Below, in pieces: positions 16,213 to 28,060 of a stretch of 64,000 nt of DNA. Below the pieces are notes generated by a model. It saw nothing but the letters and a program-made list of their open reading frames with translations. It was not told the DNA's origin and did no database searches. Origin of the DNA: JBBDMC01 sp963826055 (GTDB taxonomy: Bacteria > Pseudomonadota > Alphaproteobacteria > Rhizobiales > Kaistiaceae). Each line of letters opens with the position of its first letter. Position 1 is the stretch's first letter. The stretch lies in the NCBI GenBank assembly GCA_963826055.1, contig CAWGVO010000012.1, forward strand, positions 62,001-126,000. Direction: 5' to 3'. Made by a program: the position numbers and the translations under genes.

Positions 16213-16856
16213 GCGGCCCCGAGCGCCAGCGTCGCCGTCGGCTTGACCGGCAGGTCAAGATGGGTGGCGGCGATGACGATGCCGCCCGTCGCCACGTGTC
16301 CGCCGATGAGGCGGCCGAGGCGCGCCTCGGCGGCGGCGTCGAGCGCCGTCGCCGGCTCGTCAAGCAGCCAGACCGGACGTTCGGCAAGCCTGAGGCGGGC
16401 GAGCGCGGCGCGCCGCCGCTGCCCGGCGGAGAGCACCGCCACCGGGAGTTCCGCCAGCCCCTCCAGGTCGACCGCCGCGAGGGCGTCGTCGACCGTGCCG
16501 GGCTCCCCCCAGAGATCCGCCCAGAACTGGAGGTTCCGCCGGAGCGTCAGCCCCGCCTTCAGCCCGTCGAGATGGCCGACGTAATGCACCCGGCTGCCGA
16601 TCTTCTGCTCGCTCGCCGGCGCCATCGTCACTTCCCCGGCCGCCGGCTGGATGAGCCCCGCGATCAGCCTGAGCAGGGTCGACTTGCCGGCCCCGTTCGG
16701 CCCGGTGACGGCCAGCAGGTCGCCGGCCGATACCGCGAACGAGAGCCCCGCGAACACCTCGCGCCCGCCGCGCACCGCCGCGAGATCGTTCGCGCTCAGG
16801 CGGACGGCGTCGGCATGCATGGCTGGGGGAGCGGCGGCTGGTTGATCGTCTGGCAT
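16209..16856 (-). CDS. ccmA: Cytochrome c biogenesis ATP-binding export protein CcmA
   Basis: CcmA is the ABC ATPase of the CcmAB complex. From the ATG at 16856 it has 215 residues; a longer frame to 16913 lacks family support. Motifs in order are Walker A GPNGAGKSTLLRL, the CcmA-typical HYVGHLDGLK, signature LSAGQRRRAALARL and Walker B VWLLDEPATALD. It is the first gene of the reverse operon ccmA-B-C-D-G and diverges from acnA. Genes ccmE, ccmF and ccmH are not in the window, as expected where they form a separate cycHJKL operon. Confidence 0.94.
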   Translation of the reverse strand: MPDDQPAAAPPAMHADAVRLSANDLAAVRGGREVFAGLSFAVSAGDLLAVTGPNGAGKSTLLRLIAGLIQPAAGEVTMAPASEQKIGSRVHYVGHLDGLKAGLTLRRNLQFWADLWGEPGTVDDALAAVDLEGLAELPVAVLSAGQRRRAALARLRLAERPVWLLDEPATALDAAAEARLGRLIGGHVATGGIVIAATHLDLPVKPTATLALGAA

Positions 16857-16968
16857 CGGTGACCGATATTCACTATAAGGCCGCGAACGCGCGCCGTCGC
16901 CTGCCCCAGGCAACGCGATGAACCTCCACGCTTGCGGGCGTCGCGCCTCTCAAAATCGGGAGTTGGAC

Positions 16969-19701
<2,733 letters not shown>

Positions 19702-19969
19702 ACCGGTGCATCATCGCAACACTCGCGGCGCGTCTTTCCCCAAAACCGCCCGCGACGGGTTGACGTGTGCCGCCCCAGCCTCGATAGTTGGCGGGCACTT
19801 GCTGGACTAAGGGGCTGAATTCCTTCCGCTTTCTCGATTTATTCGGGAACTTCCACAAGCTGCAACCGGATTGAAGCCGGCCGGAACGGCGACCGACTTC
19901 ACAGACCTTTTTTGCCTCGAAGCGACTGCTTTCGGGGATGGCGCAGCATTGCGTTCGAAGGAGGCGCAA

Positions 19970-20812
19970 GTGGCGACACGAATTCCTGGACAACGACTGC
20001 GACGACTTTGCGCGCTCGGTGGCTTCGCTGTGGCGACGCTCTGCTTCCAGCCCGCTGCTCACGCGGTCGTGGTCGACATGACGTTGACGGGCGTGGTGAA
20101 TGCTTCCAGCACGACGGCGAAAGTGCCGATCGGCTCGCTGCTGTCGATGACGTTCACCTACGACACCGACACGACCCTTTCGGCCACCAGTGGCGGCGGC
20201 AAGGTCGCGACCTATAACAACGCGATTACCGGATTCTCGACCACGGTCACGTCTTCGGACGGCGCCTCCGTTCTCTATACCGGCACGGCCACCGGCGGAC
20301 CGTTCGGCTACATTCGGGTCACAAACGACAACACCACCGCCGCTGCCGGCACCTACGACGTCTTCCAGGCAACCATCAGTGACTATGCGCCGGACTACAA
20401 CGCTGCAGGCGCCTCCGGCTCCAACGTCCTGCCCAACACAGACATTGCCTATTTCGATGCTGAGGGCGCCAACAACGGGTTCCGCTCGGCCAGTCTCCGG
20501 CTGCCGCTCATTTCCACTGCCCTGCTGGATACTTCGATTCCCCTGTCGATCGACTTCGCGGACGTCAACACGGGCAATCCCAGCACCTCCTTCCTGTTCA
20601 ACCTCCAGTACACCTACGTCGGACCGGATGGCTCCGGTCAAACCGTCAACAGCGGCCCGATCAACTTTGGCGCCTCGTTCGACACGCTGACGGTCAGAGC
20701 CGTCTCCACCGTCCCCCTCCCCGCCGCCCTGCCGCTGTTCGCCGCCGGCCTCGGCGGTCTCGGGGCGATGGGCTGGCGCGCCCGGCGGCGCGGCCGCCAG
20801 GCCACCGCCTGA
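19970..20812 (+). CDS. VPLPA-CTERM sorting-domain secreted protein
   Basis: The GTG at 19970 follows GAAGGAGGCGCAA and gives 280 residues with a Sec signal (RRLCALGGFAVATLCFQPAAHA). The mature part is rich in Thr, Ser, Asp and Gly, with no catalytic motif I recognise. It is probably a beta-rich surface or matrix protein. The C-terminus is VPLPAALPLFAAGLGGLGAMG followed by RARRRGRQATA. This is the VPLPA variant of the PEP-CTERM signal, recognised by an exosortase or rhomboid-like sorter that removes it. No sorter or exopolysaccharide gene is in the window. Codon bias is less GC-extreme than that of its neighbours. Confidence 0.85.
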   Translation: MATRIPGQRLRRLCALGGFAVATLCFQPAAHAVVVDMTLTGVVNASSTTAKVPIGSLLSMTFTYDTDTTLSATSGGGKVATYNNAITGFSTTVTSSDGASVLYTGTATGGPFGYIRVTNDNTTAAAGTYDVFQATISDYAPDYNAAGASGSNVLPNTDIAYFDAEGANNGFRSASLRLPLISTALLDTSIPLSIDFADVNTGNPSTSFLFNLQYTYVGPDGSGQTVNSGPINFGASFDTLTVRAVSTVPLPAALPLFAAGLGGLGAMGWRARRRGRQATA

Positions 20813-20949
20813 CCTGCCGCCGCGGTACAACCGCGGGAAGCAAGGCCGTTTGCCGTCTCACCCGAACGTGAATCGAACTTGACCGGGTACCGCCATAGCT
20901 TGCACATAGCCATGGCGGCCATCGGCCGCGAATTCGCGTGGGAATTGAA

Positions 20950-21699
20950 GTGAAACGAACGGGTTTGGCATCAGCGCTGGTGTTGGGCGCTCTCGCGGCC
21001 GGGACGGCTTTTGCCGCCGGCCCCACGGCCGCCGGCAACGTCAGCGCCGTGGTCGAGTTGTTCACCAGCCAGGGCTGCTCTTCGTGCCCACCGGCCGACA
21101 AGCTGCTCGGCGAATACGCCGACCGCAAGGACGTCCTGGCCCTGTCGTTCAACGTCGACTACTGGGACTACCTCGGCTGGAAGGACACCCTCGCCAGCGC
21201 CGACAACACCGAGCGCCAGCGCGACTACGCCCGCGCCCGCGGTGATGGTCAGGTCTACACCCCGCAGGTGGTCGTCGACGGCCGCACCCACGTCGTCGGT
21301 TCCAACCGCTCCGCCATCGAGGCGGCCATCGCCAGGGCGGGCTCGCTCAGCGTACCGATCGCCCTCTCCGCCGCCGGCGACGCCATCACCGCGACCATCG
21401 GCCAGGCGGCGACCGCCAACCCGCCGCACGCGACGCTGTGGCTCGTCATGTACGACCGCTCGGTGACCGTTCCCATCGGTCGCGGTGAAAACACCGGCCG
21501 CACCATCACCTACAACGACGTCGTCAGAAAGCTGAGGCCCGTCGAGATGTGGAAGGGCGAGGCGATGTCGGTCGATCTGCCGCGGAGCGAGATGGCCCAG
21601 GTGAAGGCCAACCGCTGCGCCGTTCTGTTGCAGACGGAGACCGCCGACGGCCTGCCCGGTCCGATCGTGGGCGCCGCCACGCTCGACATGAGCAAGTAG
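20950..21699 (+). CDS. DUF1223 secreted thioredoxin-fold protein
   Basis: A GTG at 20950 gives 249 residues with a tidy signal peptide (KRTGLASALVLGALAAGTAFAA); another GTG at 20938 is possible. The mature protein opens VVELFTSQGCSSCPPADKLL, the DUF1223 signature with a thioredoxin-like CxxC. Further blocks are LALSFNVDYWDYLGWKD, VYTPQVVVDGR and ENTGRTITYNDVV. DUF1223 proteins are periplasmic, of unsettled function. The gene ends seven bases before the convergent frameshifted gene. Confidence 0.9.
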   Translation: MKRTGLASALVLGALAAGTAFAAGPTAAGNVSAVVELFTSQGCSSCPPADKLLGEYADRKDVLALSFNVDYWDYLGWKDTLASADNTERQRDYARARGDGQVYTPQVVVDGRTHVVGSNRSAIEAAIARAGSLSVPIALSAAGDAITATIGQAATANPPHATLWLVMYDRSVTVPIGRGENTGRTITYNDVVRKLRPVEMWKGEAMSVDLPRSEMAQVKANRCAVLLQTETADGLPGPIVGAATLDMSK

Positions 21700-21705
21700 G
21701 ACCAG

Positions 21706-23566
21706 CTACGGCGACGTTCCACCCGAGACGGTCGCATCGATCGTGACCCTGTCCGCCAGCGCGCCCGGGTCGTCCGGCATCGTTTGTAGTTCGTCGATGC
21801 CGAGGCCGTCCTCGTCCTTTGCCTTGACGACGATCGAGAGAGACTTCGCGCCGCCGAGGAAGGCCTGGACCGCGTCGCTGAGCTTGGTCGCCGCCGGCGT
21901 GTCGCCGAGCGTAAGCATGATGTTGCCCTGCGCCATGCTCGCGAGCGCCGCCCGATAGTCGTCGACGCTCATGCCCTGGTCGGCGGCCTGTCCCTTTCAG
22001 CACCGCCTCCAGGATCCCGTCGTTTTCGACGTTGACGCTGATGCTCTTCACCGTCAGCCCCATCGCCGCGGCAAACGCGGCGTCTTCGTCGTTTGAATAC
22101 AGCGCCTCGGTAGCCTGGCCGATCACGCCGGTCATCCCGATCGCCCCCATGCCCTCGCCCGTAAGCGACAGTTTGCTCAGGTTGATTTGTTGAAGCGCTT
22201 TGTCCCAGTTGACGGCCAGATCGAACCCGACATCGACCGAATCTATGCCCAGCGCCCTCAGTGTCTGGACGCCGATGTTGTCGCTTTCGGCGGGCAGCGC
22301 GAACGTGGCGTGAGCGATGGACGCCGACATGTCGGTCGGAGTGCCGTTGACGTAATCGTTCAGGCTTGTGTCGGCCGTGGCGATCGAGGCCCTGAAGCGC
22401 TGGCCGGGAACCTCTCCGTCGGCAAAATCGATCGCGAAGTCCGAAATCGACATGCCTTTGAACGACGGGATCAGTTCGCGAAAATGCGTCTGCAGCCATT
22501 CCTCGTCGATGCTGCCGGCAGCGCCCTGCAGCGCCGCCATCGGCCCGGAGAAATCGAATCCTTTTTGCGTGTAGCTCCCCAGTCGGAGCATCCCGTTGCC
22601 GCCCACGACCTTGAAGTCCCTGGCGGTGATTTCGGGAAAGACGCCCGGGGTATAGGCACCGATCGTCACCGCGCCCAGGCTGACGGAAAGCGGTTCGCCG
22701 TTCTCGTCGGCGCCGGTGCAATCGAAGCCCCCGAATGTCCCCGGGCCGCTTTCGAAAGCATCGATAGCGTCGGCGTAGAAGTCGACCAGCTTGGCGATCG
22801 TATCCGGCGATGGCGCATCGCGCTCGGCTTCGAATTCGCCGACTGTTGCCAGCAGTTCCGCGTAGGGCGTCTTCAGCGGACGGCCTTTGACGAAGCTGAC
22901 GGTCGCCGGGCCGATGGTGCAGTTGAACTGAGGCCCTTTCATCGTTCCACCTTCGAACGCCAGGCTCTCGTAAAGCGTCTTTGGCGGACCGGCCGCATCA
23001 CCCGGCCCCAGACCATAGGTTCTCAGCAGCGCGCCGATATCGAAGAGCCCGGTCGACATCTTGCCGAACTGAAAAGACATCCCGTTCGCCGTCGCCTCTG
23101 CGCTGCCGATCGACAGCGATTGGGCAACGCCGTCCGTGACGCTGCTCAGCATGAGGTCGCGGTATACGTAAGTTACCGGACCATCGGATTGGGTCAGTTC
23201 GATAGTGACCCGGAGCTCCGGGACGTGAATGCTCTCGGCATTCAGTTTCGCCAGTTCGTCGGCATGGGCCGCCACGTCACCTTGCAGGATCGTGCGCAAG
23301 GTCTCATTGTCGATGTTCGAACCGACGCCCTCGACCGTCGGCACCGTCACCTCGAACGTGACGCTCCCCGCGGCCGCCGCGCCGTAGTTTATGATGTCGC
23401 CGTTGTTTTGGGAGGCTACGGCGGCCTCGATCCGGCTGGCGCAGCCGGCGATCACCTGCAACGTGGCCGGCGAGCCGCCAACGCAGTCGCCGCGATCGTC
23501 AGCCCGGGCCGCGCCGCCGAGAGCGCAGGCGAGAAGCAATACCGAAAATCCAGCGATATTCCGCAT
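21706..23566 (-). pseudogene. Large secreted protein of unknown function, frameshifted
   Basis: The ATG at 23566 follows GGGGAGGTAACGCG, and the N-terminus (MRNIAGFSVLLLACALGGAARA) is a Sec signal. About 525 residues are read in one frame up to GILEAVLKGT. The reading then continues one base on, from about 21997, as QAADQGMSVDDYRAALASM through VSGGTSP to the stop at 21706. The span is 1861 bases, three times 620 plus one, so one extra base near GGGACAGG explains it and restores 619 residues. The protein repeats segments of 100-150 residues with SISDFAIDFADGE, SLTGEGMGAIGM and SISVNVENDG blocks. This suggests stacked beta structure as in AsmA/DUF945-like envelope proteins, but I cannot name the family. 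Confidence 0.7.
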
Positions 23567-23694
23567 CGCGTTACCTCCCCGATGGCCGGATTATTGCGAC
23601 GTTGGCTGTTATCGCCCCCTCCGGTCAACAACCCGTGAATCGCACGGATCGCCGCCCTTCCGTTGGACGTTACGCCCCCGGATCGCCGCCACGC

Positions 23695-25590
23695 CTACCC
23701 CAGCGCCAGCTCGATCAGCCGGCCGACGCGACGGGCGTGATCGGCGGCGTCCTCCGGCGGCTCGCCGTCGAGGATCTTCGCCTCGCCGTAGAGAATGACG
23801 GCGGCATCCTCCAGCGCCTCTTTCGCGCCACTCGCCGCCGCCTTCGCCGCCAGCGCCTTGATCAGCCCGTTCTGCGGATTGAGCTCCAGCACCGGCGCCG
23901 AGACCTTCTTGAGTTCGCCCGCCCGCGACAGGATCTTCTCCAGTTGCCGGTCGTGGCCGAGGTCCGGCGCCACCAGGCAGACCGCGCTTGACGCCAGCCG
24001 TGCCGACACCCGGACGTCGCTGACCCGATCGCCCAGTGTCTGCTTGAAGTGGGCGGCGAGCGTCGCCACCGCCGCCTCCGGCGCCGCATCCTCGCCTGCC
24101 GCACCTTCTGCCAGCGCGATCTTGGCGAGGTCCGCCGCCCCTTGTGTCACCGACTGGAACGACTTGCCGTCGAAGCCGAGCGCCGTGCGCACCCAGAACG
24201 CATCGACCGGGTCGGCGAGCACCAGCACCTCGACGCCGCGGCTTGCGAAGCCCTCCAGGTGCGGGCTGGCGAGGATAGCCGCCTCGCTGTCGCCGAGCGC
24301 GTAGTAGATCGCCTTCTGGTTCTCCTTCATCGCCGCCACGTAGTCGGTGAGGCTCCGCCACGTCTTGCCGCCCGTCGTCGTCTTGAACCGGGCGATCTTG
24401 TAAATCGCGTCGCGCCGGTCGGCGTCCTCGTAGAGCCCCTCCTTGATCACCGCACCGAAAGCGTCCCACACCTTCTCGAAGGCCTCCTTGTCGGCCTCGG
24501 CAAGCTTGTCGAGTTCGCTGAGCACGCGGGTCGTCACCGCCTTGCCGATCGCCGCCAGGATCGGATTGCTCTGCAGCATCTCGCGCGACAGGTTGAGCGG
24601 CAGGTCCTCCGAATCGATCACCCCGCGCACGAAGCGCAGCCACCCCGGCAGGATTTCGGCGTCGTCGGTGATGAACACGCGCCGCACGTAGAGCTTGACC
24701 CGTCCCTTGCGCGCCGGGTCGAAAAGGTCGAATGGCTTCATCGACGGAACGAACAGGAGCACCGCGTATTCGTGGCGGCCCTCCGCCCGGTAATGAATGG
24801 TGAGCGCCGGTTCGTCGAACTGGCCCGACACGTGGCCGTAGAACTCGGCGTACTCCTCCTTCGTCACCTCCGCCTTCGGCTTCCGCCACACGGCGCTGCC
24901 GTCGGCGAGCGTCTTGTTCGCCTGGCCGTCGCCGACCTTGAGCACGATCGGCACCGGCACGTGCGCCGAGTAGGCAGCCACCACCCGCTCGATCGTCCCC
25001 TGCTCGGCGTAGTCCCCGGCGTCGTCGGCGAGCGTGAGGACCACGCGGGTGCCCCGTGCGGGCGCCACCTCGAGTGTCGCCGGCTTGACCGAGTAGCTGC
25101 CGGTCCCCTCCGACGACCAGCGCCAGGCTTCCTCGCTCCCCGCCCGCCGGGAAATCACCTCGACCGAGCGCGCCACCATGAAGGCCGAGTAGAACCCGAC
25201 CCCGAACTGGCCGATGAGCTGGGCGCCCGCCTTCCCCTCCGCCAGGTTCTCCAGGAACGCCCGCGTGCCGGAGCGGGCGATGGTGCCGAGATTGTCGATC
25301 AGCTCGGCGCGGTCCATGCCGATGCCGTTGTCCTCGACCGTCAGCGTGCCGGCAGCCTTGTCGGCGGAAAGCACGATTTCGAACGGCGTTTCGCCGGCGG
25401 CGAGTTCCGGCTGCGTCAGCGCCAGCGTCCTCAGCTTCTCGCAGGCGTCCGCCGCGTTGGAGATCAGTTCGCGCAGGAAGACGTCGCGGTTCGAATAGAC
25501 CGAGTGGACCATGAGCTGGAGGAGCTGCGCCACCTCCGCCTCGAACGCGCGGGTTTCTCCCTCTGCCGCTTTCGTCTTTGCCTTTGCCAT
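23695..25590 (-). CDS. htpG: Molecular chaperone HtpG (Hsp90)
   Basis: This 631-residue Hsp90 has N-terminal ATPase blocks LQLMVHSVYSNRDVFLRELI, SNAADACEKLR, TVEDNGIGMDRAELIDNLG and QLIGQFGVGFYSAFMVA. Middle-domain blocks are PFDLF, RRVFITDD, LPGWLRFVRGVIDSEDLPLNLSRE and LQSNPIL. A C-terminal dimerisation region ends IELALG. The start at 25590 (MAKAKTKAAEGET) is chosen because homologues begin there; an upstream open frame of about 157 codons has no family similarity. The gene is alone on the minus strand and diverges from the patatin gene over 111 bp. Confidence 0.97.
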   Translation of the reverse strand: MAKAKTKAAEGETRAFEAEVAQLLQLMVHSVYSNRDVFLRELISNAADACEKLRTLALTQPELAAGETPFEIVLSADKAAGTLTVEDNGIGMDRAELIDNLGTIARSGTRAFLENLAEGKAGAQLIGQFGVGFYSAFMVARSVEVISRRAGSEEAWRWSSEGTGSYSVKPATLEVAPARGTRVVLTLADDAGDYAEQGTIERVVAAYSAHVPVPIVLKVGDGQANKTLADGSAVWRKPKAEVTKEEYAEFYGHVSGQFDEPALTIHYRAEGRHEYAVLLFVPSMKPFDLFDPARKGRVKLYVRRVFITDDAEILPGWLRFVRGVIDSEDLPLNLSREMLQSNPILAAIGKAVTTRVLSELDKLAEADKEAFEKVWDAFGAVIKEGLYEDADRRDAIYKIARFKTTTGGKTWRSLTDYVAAMKENQKAIYYALGDSEAAILASPHLEGFASRGVEVLVLADPVDAFWVRTALGFDGKSFQSVTQGAADLAKIALAEGAAGEDAAPEAAVATLAAHFKQTLGDRVSDVRVSARLASSAVCLVAPDLGHDRQLEKILSRAGELKKVSAPVLELNPQNGLIKALAAKAAASGAKEALEDAAVILYGEAKILDGEPPEDAADHARRVGRLIELALG

Positions 25591-25701
25591 TGCCTCGAAC
25601 TCGTCATCGTTGACGCTAAATAAATCGGTCTGTGATATCGCCGGGCGGAGCGGGTGTTTCAAGCCCCGTGGGCCGGCACCCCGCTTGACGGAGGACCGTC
25701 G

Positions 25702-26613
25702 ATGGAAACGGCCAAGGTCGGCCTCGCACTTGGCGCCGGTTCGGCGCGCGGCTGGTCCCACATCGGCGTCATCGAGGCGCTGCTCGAGGCCGGCATCACC
25801 TTCGACGTCGTCTGCGGCACGTCGATGGGCGCGCTGGTCGGCGCCGCCCTGATCTCCGGCAAGCTCGCCGACCTCAAGCAATGGGCGCTTTCGATGACCT
25901 GGCGCCGGATGGTCGCCATGCTCGACATCCGCCTCAATGGCGGCGGCCTCATCAGCGGTCAGGCGATCGTGCGCAGGCTGAACGACATGGGGATCAACCG
26001 CCCGATCGAGGACTACGACACCCCCTTCGCCGCCGTCGCCGCCGAGTTGTCGACCGGCCACGAGGTGTGGATTCGCCAGGGACCCATCGACGAGGCGGTC
26101 CGCGCCTCCATCTCCCTTCCCGGCATCGTTAGCCCCGCCAAGATCGACGGCCGCTGGCTGCTCGACGGTGGCCTCGTCAACCCGGTGCCGGTGTCGGCCT
26201 GCCGGGCGCTCGGCGCCGACGTCATCATCGGGGTCAATCTCAACGCCGACTTCTTCGAGGCGCGCGGCTCGCGCACCGCCGCGATCCGCACGCGCCGCCT
26301 GCGTCCGGAGACCCGCGACAAGGTCGTGAGTTTGCTACCCAAGAACGGACCCGCCGACGTCGCGCTCCGCCTGCTGAGGCCGCACGATTCCGCCCCCGGC
26401 TACCTCGACGTTCTCGTCACCGCGTTCTCCATCATGCAGGACCAGATCACCCGCAGCCGTCTCGCCGGCGAGCCGCCGCAGGTGCTCATCATCCCGCACA
26501 TGGCCGGTATCGGGCCGATGGATTTCCACCGCGCCGAGGAGGCGATCGAACACGGCCGCACCGCCGCCGCGCACGTCATTCCGGTTCTGCATCGGGCGAT
26601 GAAGGCGAGCTGA
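25702..26613 (+). CDS. Patatin-like phospholipase (RssA type)
   Basis: From the ATG at 25702 (GGAGG is 10 bases upstream) the protein has 303 residues. The oxyanion loop GLALGAGSARGWSHIGV is at about residues 6-22. The nucleophile serine lies in GTSMG near residue 43, and the dyad aspartate in LLDGGLVNPVPV near residue 155. This matches bacterial RssA-like patatins, which hydrolyse acyl esters. No signal peptide or membrane segment is seen. A perfect 26-base palindrome follows the stop. Confidence 0.9.
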   Translation: METAKVGLALGAGSARGWSHIGVIEALLEAGITFDVVCGTSMGALVGAALISGKLADLKQWALSMTWRRMVAMLDIRLNGGGLISGQAIVRRLNDMGINRPIEDYDTPFAAVAAELSTGHEVWIRQGPIDEAVRASISLPGIVSPAKIDGRWLLDGGLVNPVPVSACRALGADVIIGVNLNADFFEARGSRTAAIRTRRLRPETRDKVVSLLPKNGPADVALRLLRPHDSAPGYLDVLVTAFSIMQDQITRSRLAGEPPQVLIIPHMAGIGPMDFHRAEEAIEHGRTAAAHVIPVLHRAMKAS

Positions 26614-26630
26614 CCAGCCCCCAAAAAGAT

Positions 26631-26656
26631 CTTGGCCGGCGCGAGCGCCGGCCAAG
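26631..26656. terminator. Perfect 26-base palindrome after the patatin gene
   Basis: CTTGGCCGGCGC and its exact complement are joined by two bases and begin 18 bp after the patatin stop. AAAAAGAT precedes the stem, so a minus-strand transcript would end in a U-rich tract, while the plus strand lacks one. It is most likely a terminator, perhaps bidirectional. Confidence 0.6.
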
Positions 26657-26957
26657 GTGCCACCTCCGAGGATTGGGACAACACGTTACTATTGTCGTTT
26701 GGCTCGGTCCGGCAAAAAACCCCGGGGGGCTGGGGGGCTGAAAACAACCGTGGCTTCCGCCGAACCGAACCTCTGAGGCAACGATGGAACAATCGTTGTC
26801 CAAGGTGGCCGGGCAAGGGCTGAAAGTAGGCGAAATCGTGGTTTTTGCGCCGCGCGGCGCGTGGCCCGCGCGAGGCGGGAAGACCTTGCCTTGTCGCCCG
26901 GTCAGCGCAATCATGATGGCTGGTTGACGTTTCCCGTTCGGCAACACGGAGGAACCA
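26657..26957. other. Gene-free spacer of about 300 bp with local hairpins
   Basis: No convincing reading frame is present. On the minus strand the run CCCCAGCCCCCCGGGGTTTTTT (reverse complement of about 26714-26735) looks like a terminator. An ACGAT-N6-ATCGT hairpin lies at 26781-26796, and 26853-26880 is strongly GC-rich. Together these would suit a small minus-strand RNA ending near 26714, but no family is recognised. A good Shine-Dalgarno sequence (CGGAGG) for the DUF2794 gene closes the spacer. Confidence 0.35.
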
Positions 26958-27329
26958 GTGAACGAGGTCGAAGACAAAGAGCCGTCCGGCGGCCGGGCGA
27001 ACCTGATCGCCCTGGCCGCCCGCAATCGAAGCGCCCCGATCAGCTTCAATCGTCGGGAACTCAACGAAATCCTGGAGGTTTACGGCCGCAAGGTCGCCGA
27101 TGGCGAATGGCGCGACTACGCCATCGACCACTTGCGCGAGCGCGCCGTCTTCTCGATCTTTCGCCGCACTTCCGAGGTGCCGCTCTACCGGATCGTCAAG
27201 CAGCCGCGCCTCGCCCGTCGTCAGGGCGCCTACTCGGTCGTCGCCGCCACCGGCCTCGTTCTCAAGCGCGGTCACGACCTCGCCCGCGTGCTGCGCGCTC
27301 TCGACCCGCACCTGCGCATCGTCGCCTGA
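26958..27329 (+). CDS. DUF2794 conserved protein
   Basis: The GTG at 26958 follows CGGAGGAACCA. The 123-residue protein is soluble and basic, with the blocks ISFNRRELNEILEVYGRKV, GEWRDYAIDHLRERAVFSIFRR and VPLYRIVKQPRLARRQGAYSVV. This is the alphaproteobacterial DUF2794 family, of unknown function and nearly universal in Rhizobiales. It stands alone and is followed by a palindromic repeat. Confidence 0.9.
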   Translation: MNEVEDKEPSGGRANLIALAARNRSAPISFNRRELNEILEVYGRKVADGEWRDYAIDHLRERAVFSIFRRTSEVPLYRIVKQPRLARRQGAYSVVAATGLVLKRGHDLARVLRALDPHLRIVA

Positions 27330-27351
27330 GCACGGGTGATTCGCGCCGAGA

Positions 27352-27395
27352 GCAATTCCAGGAAAAGTGGGTTCCACTTTTCCGTCCGGAATTGC
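27352..27395. repeat. Palindromic intergenic element, copy 1
   Basis: The element is a nested palindrome: GCAATTCC, one base, GGAAAAGTGG, GTT, CCACTTTTCC, GTCC, GGAATTGC. It lies 22 bp after the DUF2794 gene and 27 bp before the convergent GNAT stop. Related copies at 29882, 30394, 31115 and 31170 define the family. The form resembles rhizobial intergenic mosaic elements. Confidence 0.85.
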
Positions 27396-27421
27396 GTGAC
27401 AGGGTCTGCCGGTTCGCCGTC

Positions 27422-27964
27422 CTACCGCGACGGCGCCGACCGGTTACCGTGCCCCAGCGCCCGCTGCATGATCACTGTGTCGAGCCAGCGTCCGTGCTTG
27501 TAGCCGACGTCCTTCAGCGTCCCCGTGATGTCGAAGCCGGCCGCTTTGTGCAGGCGGATCGAGGCGGCGTTGTCGGAGTCGCCGACCACGGCGACCATCT
27601 GCCGGAAGCCCCGTCCCGCCGCCTCCTCGATCAGGTGGCCGAGCAGCGCGCCGCCGACGCCCTGGCCCCGCGCGTCGTCGGCGAGATAGACCGCGTCCTC
27701 GACCGTATGGCGATAGGCCACCCGCGCCCGATACGGGCCGGCGTAGCCGAACCCGATCACCGCGCCGTCGTGCTCGGCCACCAGATAGGGAAAGCCGCCG
27801 TCGGCGAGGGCCTGCATCCGCCGCCCCATCTCCGCCTCGTCCGGCGGGTCGATCTCGAAGCTCGCCGTACCGTGGCTGACCGCCTCGCAGTAGATGGCGG
27901 TGATGGCGGGAAGGTCGGCGGCGGTGGCCGGGCGAATGACGATGGGTGGCATGGACCTGCCCAT
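27422..27964 (-). CDS. GNAT N-acetyltransferase (phosphinothricin acetyltransferase-like)
   Basis: The 180-residue protein has IRPATAADLPAITAIYCEAV at the start, GTASFEIDPPDEAEM, VIGFGYAGPYRARVAYRHTVEDAVYL and the acetyl-CoA loop RGQGVGGALLGHLIEEA, followed by DVGYKHGRWLDTVIMQR. The order and wording match the Pat/MnaT group, which acetylates phosphinothricin, methionine sulfoximine or sulfone. The true substrate in such chromosomal copies is usually unknown. Start may instead be the ATG at 27952 (MPPIVIRP). No neighbour shares its strand closely. Confidence 0.9.
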   Translation of the reverse strand: MGRSMPPIVIRPATAADLPAITAIYCEAVSHGTASFEIDPPDEAEMGRRMQALADGGFPYLVAEHDGAVIGFGYAGPYRARVAYRHTVEDAVYLADDARGQGVGGALLGHLIEEAAGRGFRQMVAVVGDSDNAASIRLHKAAGFDITGTLKDVGYKHGRWLDTVIMQRALGHGNRSAPSR

Positions 27965-27997
27965 ACCCCTGCCCCGCGCCCGGCGTCCACCTGAATC

Positions 27998-28028
27998 GAA
28001 AAGGGCGCGGGGAGTTGTCCCGCGCCCT
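27998..28028 (-). terminator. Rho-independent terminator of the Bax inhibitor-1 gene
   Basis: Read on the minus strand, AGGGCGCGGG and its complement CCCGCGCCCT flank a seven-base loop and are followed by TTTTC. It lies 33 bp beyond the stop of the Bax inhibitor-1-like gene, between it and the GNAT gene. Confidence 0.8.
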
Positions 28029-28060
28029 CGTCCGTGAGGTCGTTCGCTGTCGCCGGTCGC

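Noticed and set aside
23590..23694. Possible short gene between htpG and the frameshifted secreted protein
   Set aside because: Frames here are short, lack ribosome-binding sites and do not match any family.
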